In this document: positions 57,032-64,000 of the stretch, in pieces
Layout: each line of letters opens with the position of its first letter
Numbering within the stretch: position 1 is the first letter of the stretch
The notes under the pieces: generated by a model
What the model was told of the DNA's origin: nothing
What the model saw: the letters and a program-made list of their open reading frames with translations, nothing else
Databases searched by the model: none
Position numbers and translations under genes: made by a program
Assembly: GCF_036711975.1 (NCBI RefSeq)
Contig: NC_091972.1
Span: 28,711,001 to 28,775,000 of the forward strand
DNA from: Onthophagus taurus
Taxonomy: Eukaryota > Arthropoda > Insecta > Coleoptera > Scarabaeidae
Length of the DNA: 64,000 bases
Direction: 5' to 3'

Positions 57032-57345
57032 TTTTGGCATATATGTTTCTTGATTTATATTTTCTTTGGTACCTACTTAGTATTTCTCTTTTTGATGATA
57101 TGAAGCAAAACGATCCCCGAGATGTAACGCAACTCCACAAGACTTGCACATTAAATTCGTTGTCTTTCTTTTTTTGTTTTTGGAACAAACACGGCATCTT
57201 CTTCGTTTACGAAGTTTAATTTTTCTGGAAATCCTCTATGTTGTCGCATCGTTCCACAGACTCGAATTTTCTTTGTAAGTAAATTCTCCGCAAGTTCTAC
57301 ACAATTGTAGTAATTGTCCATGTATAAGTGATATATTATGTAAAA
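57032..57345 (-). pseudogene. piggyBac transposase C-terminal remnant
   Basis: The minus strand reads LYMDNYYNCVELAENLLTKK, RVCGTMRQHRGFPEK (the region of the last catalytic Asp in DDE_Tnp_1_7). After a shift it reads RRRCRVCSKNKKRKT, LMCKSCGVALHLGDRFASYH, the cysteine-rich zinc-binding tail of piggyBac transposases. All N-terminal and central parts are deleted, so it is non-functional. This fixes the identity of the surrounding element. Confidence 0.8.
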
Positions 57346-57616
57346 ACAAAATAAAAAATTTTGAAGAAAATAGTGCCCAAGCTATTGTTTAAATTTATAT
57401 CCATTATTCATGTCTTGTATACAAAAATGAAACATACTTATTGAATTTGAAATAAAATACGGTGAACGGTGAACTTGACGGGCCTCTTGAGGTTCCTGGA
57501 ATCTTCCTTAACCCTCTTCATCGGATCTAAAACAGACGGAAAATATATTAGTTAATATTCGCTAAATTAGCGATATCGGAAGTGGATTTGGAAAGGACAG
57601 TCGGGTTCCCGGATCG

Positions 57617-60304
57617 TCAGACGAGAAGCAGCCTTGGCCGTTTATGGCGAAGGTGTTCAACGTCGTAATCCGTTAATCCCGCTAGGAGGGGATTTGGGTG
57701 GTCTTCGAGCCGCGTAAACTCGGTACTGGCTTTGTTCCGAATGAATTCCTCGATGGTCACCATCTGGGAATCATTGTGCAGTGTCGCATTACTGACAAAC
57801 CAAGGAGCATCGAATGCCATCCTTAGGACCTTGTTCTGAACCACTTGGAGTTTTTGCACGTGCGAGTGCGCGGCGTAACCCCAGACTGAAGAAGCGTATG
57901 TCATCGCAGGTCTGATAACCGCTTTGTAGAGTCGAATCTTCCGGAGAGGATCCAACTTACTTCGGCGATTTATCAGAGCGTACAGATTGACCAGAGCTAC
58001 CTTCGCCCGGTTCGCCATGGCCTCGATGTGACTTTTCCAAGTTAGTTTAGAGTCCAGAATGACACCCAAATACCTGGTTTCGGAATGCCAGGGAAGCTCG
58101 TTCCCTCGCAGTACCAACGCATCGGGGGGTCTCTGTCTACGCCGAGTAAAGAGTACTGCGGTACTTTTATCAGCGTTGATTTTGACCCGCCACTTTGCGA
58201 AGTAGTCTTGCAGCTGATCCGATGCTGTCTGCAGTCTACGAGCGGCGATCTCGGGGGACCAAGATCTGCTGTAGATGCACACATCGTCGGCGTACATCGC
58301 TAACTGAGTGCCCTCGCACCGGGGTAGGTCGCTAACAAAGATACAAAAGAGTATCGGTGAAAGCAACGACCCCTGAGGGACGCCAGCAGTTAGGATTCGC
58401 TCTGTCGAACGCGTACCGTTCAATTTGATGCGCGCCTTCCTACCGCCAAGATAGGACGCGATCAATTGAACCAACGCCAGGGGCACGCCCGCTTCTAGCA
58501 TTTTGAACAAAAGTCCTTCATGCCATACTTTGTCGAACGCCTTGGCAACATCGAAAAGCGCCGCACAAGTGCTTTGCTTTCGATTGAAGCCTTCGGTTAT
58601 GTATTCGACAAGTCGCAGTACCTGGTGTACGGTCGAATGTTTGGGTCGGAAACCAAACTGTTCGTCCTGAATGAGCTTAAGATCTTGAACTGATCTTTGT
58701 AGCCTCGTCTGGACGATCCTCTCGCATACCTTGCCGAGACAAGAAAGCAAACTGATGGGCCTGTAGCTTTGCGGGAACGTTAGGTTCGCCCCGGGTTTCG
58801 GTAACACGACGACGTCCGCGCATTTCCACTTGGTAGGGAAATGCCGCAGCCGGAACGCCGCATTGATGATTCCCGTCAGCGAAACGACCGCTTTTAAAGG
58901 CATGGCTTTTAAAGCAGCGTTTCCTATCCCGTCCGGTCCCGATGCCTTCTTCGACTTACATCTCGCGATTGCCTCTTTCACCTCGGTCGGAGAAGCGTGC
59001 TCGATATGCCGACGATCTTCTACGGCCAGCCGCCTACTCACTACGCGTTCGACTCGATCGATGAAATCTTCATCTTCGTCATCGTCGCATAGCGGGCTGC
59101 ACTGGTTTTCGAAGTTATCGGCATGAGCTTCTGCTTTCTCTTCGAGAGTGAAAGCCATTCCGGTTTCACCGTGAATGGGCGGCATGCGCGTCGTGTTCCC
59201 CTTCAGCACCTTGACCATCTTCCAACAGGCGTGATCGTCTTCGGTGTTCAGGGCGTCGAGTTTGGCGTCGAAAGACGCGTATCGGAACTCCGCGAGCTCC
59301 CTTCTCACATCACCGCGCAGACGGTTATAGCGACGCTTGAGATCGGGATCCCAATTGCGCTGATAAGTCCGCCTGACGCGATCACGCTCCCGCATAAGTT
59401 CCCTGATGTGCTCCGGAAGCACCCATCGATGGTCCTTTACGGGAATCGTGTTGGTCGCGTATCGAAGAGAATCCTCGATTGCGACCGTGAGTCGTTCAAC
59501 AGCCTCATCCAGTTCCTGAGCGTTGTGGATCGGTCGTATTTGTCCCATATTGTGGTGCAAGTGGTCGCTAAAAGCCGGCCACGATACAGTGGAACGTTCA
59601 ACCGGGACGCGAACGTCCGGGACGTCTCCTAGCTGCAGCAGCACAGGGAGATGATCGGAACTAAGTTCGTTGAGCGTGGTAACTCTGTGAACTAGTCGGA
59701 CATCTTTAATTACAACCACGTCCAAAACGTCAGATCGTTGCCCTTCGTTCGACGGGTAATACGTGTGGTCGGCGGGGGCATCGGTGACAATGCCCGTCTC
59801 GTCGGTAAAACTCCGCAGTATTTTACCGTTCGCGTTTGCGATCCGACTGTTCCACGATGGGTGCTTAGCGTTTAGGTCGCCGGCGATAACCACGCCTTTG
59901 TCCGTATCCAAGACACCCGTTAGATCGTCTTCCAACAACCGCCGATTCGGCGGATTGTAGGCGGCGACCAAGCGGACGCACCCCGATAGTGTTCGTACCA
60001 CAATCGTAGTAGCTTCGAGATGTTGAAGAGGGGGAGTCAGATCTTCGTAATGATCCAAACTGGTTCTTATAAAGATGGCTGTCCCGCCGCCTCTTGCTCC
60101 AACTCTATCGTTTCGATAGAAGCGATAATTGGGCAGCCGTGGCCTGTCGCCCGCTCGCAGATGGGTTTCGCAAATGAGTATCGCGTCAAGGTCGTACCTT
60201 TCGGCGAACTCGCGAAGTTCATTCTGTTTACAGACAAGGCCGTTGGCGTTCCAATAAGCCAACTCAAGCGATTGCGGTACTCTCGGTCTTCGATGAGTCA
60301 TCAT
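57617..60304 (-). CDS. LINE ORF2: endonuclease-reverse transcriptase
   Basis: 895 aa from ATG 60,304, whose ATGA overlaps the ORF1 stop TGA (60,303-60,301). This suggests translation by termination-reinitiation. Endonuclease is at residues 10-225: Asn19 (WNANG), Glu46 (ICETH), Asp143/Asn145 (GDLNAKH), Asp217-His218 (SDHLP). RT is at about 450-740: SGPDGIGN 455-462, SYRPISLLS 513-521, FDVAKAFD around Asp585, GVPQGS 641-646, YADD 671-674. The C-terminus has a conserved LINE tail (WGYAAHS, VQNKVLRMA). The motif style matches the Jockey clade. All catalytic residues are present. The enzyme nicks DNA and reverse-transcribes its RNA there. Confidence 0.95.
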   Translation of the reverse strand: MMTHRRPRVPQSLELAYWNANGLVCKQNELREFAERYDLDAILICETHLRAGDRPRLPNYRFYRNDRVGARGGGTAIFIRTSLDHYEDLTPPLQHLEATTIVVRTLSGCVRLVAAYNPPNRRLLEDDLTGVLDTDKGVVIAGDLNAKHPSWNSRIANANGKILRSFTDETGIVTDAPADHTYYPSNEGQRSDVLDVVVIKDVRLVHRVTTLNELSSDHLPVLLQLGDVPDVRVPVERSTVSWPAFSDHLHHNMGQIRPIHNAQELDEAVERLTVAIEDSLRYATNTIPVKDHRWVLPEHIRELMRERDRVRRTYQRNWDPDLKRRYNRLRGDVRRELAEFRYASFDAKLDALNTEDDHACWKMVKVLKGNTTRMPPIHGETGMAFTLEEKAEAHADNFENQCSPLCDDDEDEDFIDRVERVVSRRLAVEDRRHIEHASPTEVKEAIARCKSKKASGPDGIGNAALKAMPLKAVVSLTGIINAAFRLRHFPTKWKCADVVVLPKPGANLTFPQSYRPISLLSCLGKVCERIVQTRLQRSVQDLKLIQDEQFGFRPKHSTVHQVLRLVEYITEGFNRKQSTCAALFDVAKAFDKVWHEGLLFKMLEAGVPLALVQLIASYLGGRKARIKLNGTRSTERILTAGVPQGSLLSPILFCIFVSDLPRCEGTQLAMYADDVCIYSRSWSPEIAARRLQTASDQLQDYFAKWRVKINADKSTAVLFTRRRQRPPDALVLRGNELPWHSETRYLGVILDSKLTWKSHIEAMANRAKVALVNLYALINRRSKLDPLRKIRLYKAVIRPAMTYASSVWGYAAHSHVQKLQVVQNKVLRMAFDAPWFVSNATLHNDSQMVTIEEFIRNKASTEFTRLEDHPNPLLAGLTDYDVEHLRHKRPRLLLV

Positions 60305-62211
60305 AAGAGTTTCATCATCTCGGACATGATTTGGACGCACAACTTAACTCGTGCGTCCCTATCGGATTTGTCGATTTGGATGACCTCGCTCATCATCGCC
60401 AGTATGTTGACGAGGGGGTCGGTTGGGGGTTCAACCGCCGCCTGTGCCGCAACATTGACCGGGAATGGTGTTTCAGCCACCGCGATCGACCCGCTTTTAC
60501 GAAGCCTCCTATTGCGACGCCTCCTCTGCGACCTCGACAGCTTCGGGGGGTCGTCGGTCGCCTTTTGCTTCGGCTCGTTGAGCTTAGCTTTGGGCGCCGC
60601 GACCTCTTTCCGAACTACCTTGGTAGCTGGAGCGTTCGCTTTGGGGGCAACGTTAGCGTTGCCTTTCGGCTTTTTCGCCTGACTACTAACCGCTTTCACG
60701 GGTTTCGCCGCGACTACTGGAGCCTTTTTGTCCCCCTTTTGCGCCTGAATAGGTGCTTTCGGGGGAACGGTCGCTTTGACCTTTGGGGCTGCCGCCGGTG
60801 CCCTCGTTTCCGCCGCCTTCGGGTGTTTTGGGCACCCTTTGTAGTTGGCGGTATGAGGACCACCGCAAAGGACGCACTTGGCGGGCGCATCCTTTGCTTT
60901 GGCACAGGAAGCCGTCGGATGGTCACCAGCGCACTTCACGCAACGAGGTGCACCGTTGCACATTCGTTGGGAGTGGCCGTAACGCTGACAGCGATGACAC
61001 TGGCCGACTTCCGTCTTCTTCTTGTCGCTCTCGACAGTTATGGTTAAAGCCATGACCGTCTTGAGGTCAAAGATCCGTTTGGCGTCCGCGGTCTTTTTCA
61101 AGACGCACAGGACTAGCGGGATCGGCCTCCTTTCAGAGCCCTGGCGCATACGTTTTACCGTATCGGGCCAGAATCCCTGTTTTCTCAGGTCGGCAGCAAT
61201 GCTGTCCTCCCCGATACTGGTAGGGACGCCTCGAAAAACCACCTTTAACGGCTTTTCCTCCGGTAGAGAGAATGTGTGGTACTGGTGTTTACCAGCCATC
61301 AACATCTTCACCAGGGCGCGATAGGCTTCCGCGGTGGGGAGCTCAATCTTGATTCCTTGCGGAACCGCTCTGGCTTTCGAAAAGGCGATCCGAAGTCTCG
61401 CCATCTCCGCCGAAATGGAATCCCAGTTTTCCTTCGCATGAAGGATTACCGGGGGGACCCGCTTGGAAACGTGTTCCAATCGAGGACGCACGGCCTCCGA
61501 GTACTCGTCCTCCAGGTCGCTACTGGCCTTCCTTTTCCCGTTGGATGGACCGACTGCCACGTCGACATCCATTTTACCCGCCGGGATGGAAGCCAACGCC
61601 TCGGCGAATGACCTCGGAGTGGAGGTGGTCGCCGCCTCCTCGAGGGAGGCGGTGCGCCCTGCCGCGCTGGTCGTCGCATCCGCGAGGGAAGCAGTACGGC
61701 CTGATGGTGCTATGGCTTTCGCCTCCACTGGGGAGGCAGTGCTGCCAAGGACGGGGGTACTAACCTTACGTGTGCGTGTGGTCGCCACCTGCTCGAGGGA
61801 GGCGGTGCGGCCTGCCGCGCTGGTCGTCGCATCCTCTAAGGAAGCAGTACGGCCTGGTATACCAGCCTTGGCTGCCGCCTCCGCTGGGGAGGCAGTTCTG
61901 CCAATGACTGGTTTCTTGGTCGCCGCCTTCACGAGGGAGGCGGTGCGGCCTGATGATTTGGCTGCCGCCGCCACAGGGGAGGCAGTCTTGCCAAGAACGG
62001 GGGTAGCGTTGGTTGCCGCCTTCACGGGGATGGCGGGTCTGACCTTACGCGCAGATTTAGTCGCCGCTTTCAACGGGGAAGGCGGACGGCTTGGTGGAAC
62101 GGGTGTCAATGTCCCGTTCTTATCGATAATGTGTGTGTCGACCACGCTTGCAAACAAGCGAAAGTCTACACACGATGCGGATAAAGTTTTCTTCTCCATT
62201 TTAAGAGGCAT
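60301..62211 (-). CDS. LINE ORF1: Gag-like zinc-knuckle protein
   Basis: 636 aa from ATG 62,211; the frame upstream has only TTG (a second ATG is at 62,199). The N-terminal third is a run of about eight imperfect GRTASL/GRTASP-(V/L)-(E/A)-A repeats of 12-20 residues. The middle (VILHAKENWDSIS to RIFDLKTVMALTITVES) resembles the RNA-binding region of Jockey-clade Gag proteins. Three CCHC knuckles follow: CHRCQRYGHSQRMC, CVKCAGDHPTASC, CVLCGGPHTANYKGC. The C-terminal part is Lys/Ala/Pro-rich. It presumably binds element RNA. In copy A the repeat number differs, so this tract expands and contracts. Confidence 0.92.
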   Translation of the reverse strand: MPLKMEKKTLSASCVDFRLFASVVDTHIIDKNGTLTPVPPSRPPSPLKAATKSARKVRPAIPVKAATNATPVLGKTASPVAAAAKSSGRTASLVKAATKKPVIGRTASPAEAAAKAGIPGRTASLEDATTSAAGRTASLEQVATTRTRKVSTPVLGSTASPVEAKAIAPSGRTASLADATTSAAGRTASLEEAATTSTPRSFAEALASIPAGKMDVDVAVGPSNGKRKASSDLEDEYSEAVRPRLEHVSKRVPPVILHAKENWDSISAEMARLRIAFSKARAVPQGIKIELPTAEAYRALVKMLMAGKHQYHTFSLPEEKPLKVVFRGVPTSIGEDSIAADLRKQGFWPDTVKRMRQGSERRPIPLVLCVLKKTADAKRIFDLKTVMALTITVESDKKKTEVGQCHRCQRYGHSQRMCNGAPRCVKCAGDHPTASCAKAKDAPAKCVLCGGPHTANYKGCPKHPKAAETRAPAAAPKVKATVPPKAPIQAQKGDKKAPVVAAKPVKAVSSQAKKPKGNANVAPKANAPATKVVRKEVAAPKAKLNEPKQKATDDPPKLSRSQRRRRNRRLRKSGSIAVAETPFPVNVAAQAAVEPPTDPLVNILAMMSEVIQIDKSDRDARVKLCVQIMSEMMKLL

Positions 62212-62436
62212 TTCTGCCACCTCAAAACGGTTTGGAAAACCCAACCCAACCCTAAAAAGGGCGCTCTTAGTTTCGAAAGAAACTTATCTGCTCCTTACGC
62301 CTTGACGAGGTCACCCAGGAAGAAAATGAACCTTCCCCCTTCCTTCGCTCACGCAGCGGGTCGGACGAATTCTTCAACTTCTCTCCAGGCGATGTTGCTC
62401 TCTTCAAGGCTCGAATCGGACTAGCTTCAGACATCG
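62212..62436 (-). promoter_or_regulatory. LINE 5' leader
   Basis: 225 bp from the 5' end (CGATGTCTGAAGC on the minus strand) to the ORF1 ATG. It must contain the internal promoter of this element, but no TATA box is seen. Confidence 0.5.
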
Positions 62437-62449
62437 TTGAAATAAAATA

Positions 62450-63181
62450 ATTTTATCTAAAATTTTAAATATTATTCGCCACGGCCCGTCCGAAGCGCAA
62501 GCCAGCAACATCTCTTCAACTCTGTTCCGATTGGCCGGAACCCCACCCCTCCCCGCATGGCTTACTTCTGTTTCTCTTTAATTTGTAATTCCATTAAATC
62601 ATCCTTAACAAAATAGGGGGCCCTGATTTTGAAAAACTGATAACGGAATTCGACAACCGACATGATTTGACATATTTTGGTAAAAACGACGTTGAAATCC
62701 GCCAGGTCGTTTCCGAAATAACCGCATCCTACTAAACCGCGATTTTCCGCGAAACTATATGGAATATTGAAAAAATAAAATATGCCCCACATTAAGAACA
62801 CATCGGTTTACCACCAGTTCAAATTTGAAATTTTTTCGTCAAATAGTTTTCGAGAAAATAAATCGCAAAGTTGACAAAGTTGCCGGCAAACTCAAAAATC
62901 GGGTACTTTTTTCATTTAACTCGCGATAAAAAAAAAACCGCGGATCCGAACATTTTCAAATTAACATATGTTACGTAGAAATGTTCAGTGATTACAACAA
63001 ACTTTGTCGCAATTTTTTTCATCGATCGGTTGCGAAGATATCGATCTCTAAAGTGAGGGGCCTTGACTTTTTGCACGGATAGTAGATCCATACGTAAGCG
63101 GGCGACACCAATGTGGTGACGCCGGCCGTTGAGTGATATTTTTCGCGCGACACCACTGTGGTGTCGCCGGACGGCATAGTG
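62450..63181 (-). repeat. Outer part of right inverted end of the piggyBac-like element
   Basis: Reverse complement of 55,953-56,690 for most of its length. The terminal 90 bases differ more: the right end carries GACACCA-TGTGGTG pairs (63,105-63,165) that the left lacks. Confidence 0.8.
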
Positions 63182-63185
63182 TTAA

Positions 63186-64000
63186 CAGGAACGGTTATGG
63201 TTGGAAATGGTTTTATATTTATAAAGCGTAAATAGTTTGCGTAAATGGTTTATTTTGCTTGAATAATTTTATTTCAATAATAATATTTATTAAAGTAAAT
63301 AAAGAAAAAAATATAGTTGATATAGAGCACAAAAAAATATAAATGGATGTAAATTGAAATGAATCAAAACTAATGATAATAATATTGCATAAGTAAAGTA
63401 AAAAAGTAATGTTTTTCTTTTAAGAAAAAGAGATAATGGAAATACAAGGTTCTAAGAAGATAACAAAAAAAATAAAGTAAAATAATATCGGGTGGCGAAC
63501 AAGTGACTCACACAACAGACAAGTTTGAAATCCTTCGGAGATTTCGTGTATTTTAAATTTAAACGAAAATGGGAAGCTCGCCATTTGAAGAATTTTCGTT
63601 AGATTTGATTTTTACTAGAATTATTGCTCCACAATTAATCGAGTATGACAGCAAATAGGTATGATTGAAGAATTCTGCTGAGGTTGGTAATTTTATTTAT
63701 TTACGGTTGGTATCATTGCTTTGATTTGTGTTGTCGCAAATGGATGACAGTTTTCTTTGTACAGGCTGTTCTACATAATTCAATTTTTCAAACATTTTTT
63801 TTAATCCTTTATTTTTCATTTAGAACCTCAAAGAGTATTTATAACTCCAAACACCGGAGAGGGAGGAATTCATTTTCTTTAAACCGCGTTTATTATTGTT
63901 TAATAAAATGGATCCAAATTGTGTTGAGGTGAGTACGCTTCTTACTGCGTAATTAATTACGTTAGATTTTATTACGTTTATTTAAAAGGAATTGGCCACT
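63186..64000. repeat. Duplicated flank (partner 15,568-16,363)
   Basis: Near-identical to the DNA after the foldback element, with a 22-base insertion near 63,380, running off the right edge. It contains the same exon-like ATGGATCCAAATTGTGTTGAG before GTGAGT. No gene can be called. Confidence 0.85.

Larger units (their letters stand above)
57460..62436 (-). mobile_element. Full-length Jockey-like LINE, copy B
   Basis: 4977 bp on the minus strand, flanked by a 13-bp target duplication TTGAAATAAAATA (57,447-57,459 and 62,437-62,449). It has a 225-bp 5' leader, ORF1, ORF2 and a 3' end of GTTCACC repeats without poly(A). Both ORFs are open, so this copy may be able to move. Two more copies (A and C) lie in the window. 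Confidence 0.95.
55953..63181 (-). mobile_element. piggyBac-like element, defective, split by a LINE
   Basis: TTAA on both sides (55,949-55,952 and 63,182-63,185). Ends are CACTTTGCCGTCCG at left and CACTATGCCGTCCGG inward from right. The inverted ends extend about 0.78 kb (55,953-56,735 against 63,181-62,450 plus 57,459-57,345). The right one is interrupted by the LINE at 57,460-62,436. About 0.6 kb lies between them, holding the end of a piggyBac transposase. Confidence 0.85.

Overview
The window looks like a piece of an AT-rich arthropod genome, most probably an insect. It carries replication-dependent histone genes, each with the metazoan histone 3' stem-loop, and a dense nest of insect-type transposable elements: Jockey and CR1-like LINEs, Ty3/gypsy, Ty1/copia, Penelope-like, Tc1/mariner, piggyBac, a foldback/Mutator-like element and several MITEs. 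The species cannot be read from the sequence. No unique host gene other than the histones was recognised.

Layout. 1-2.4 kb: an uninterrupted LINE endonuclease-RT frame that runs off the left edge. 3.7-7.0 kb: a degenerate LINE and a gag-like frame, repeated at 52.6-55.9 kb. 7.0-15.6 kb: an 8.6-kb foldback element whose inverted ends are tandem arrays of a 141-bp unit. It encloses a 1095-aa transposase/Ulp1-type protein resembling the Drosophila NOF-FB product and a 201-aa PHD-finger protein. 15.6-21.3 kb: duplicated AT-rich DNA, a dead Tc1/mariner element and a decayed LINE. 21.9-26.1 kb: copia remnants and a decayed gypsy element carrying a truncated Jockey-like LINE.

26.3-49.9 kb is a broken and partly inverted histone array: H2B(-), a LINE bridge with a nested young gypsy element, the 3' end of H4(+), H2A(-)/H2B(+), a TE-filled spacer, H4(-)/H3(+), and the tail of H1(+). 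Comparing the arms suggests inverted copies of one unit (H2A-, H2B+, spacer, H4-, H3+, H1+). The LINE joins an H2B promoter to the middle of an H4 gene, as expected if H2A, H1, H3 and half of H4 were deleted between two units.

49.9-64 kb: spacer with a Mutator-type MITE, the second copy of the 3.7-7.0 kb segment, and a piggyBac-like element (TTAA-flanked, about 0.8-kb inverted ends, transposase remnant). That element is split by a full-length Jockey-like LINE with two intact ORFs. The flank after it repeats the flank after the foldback element, so two copies of one ancestral locus each gained a different DNA transposon near the same place.

Apparently intact: H2A, both H2B, H4, H3, the gypsy gag and pol, both LINE ORFs at 57.5-62.4 kb, and the two foldback ORFs. 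Family names rest on motifs read by eye. No alignment or database search was run.
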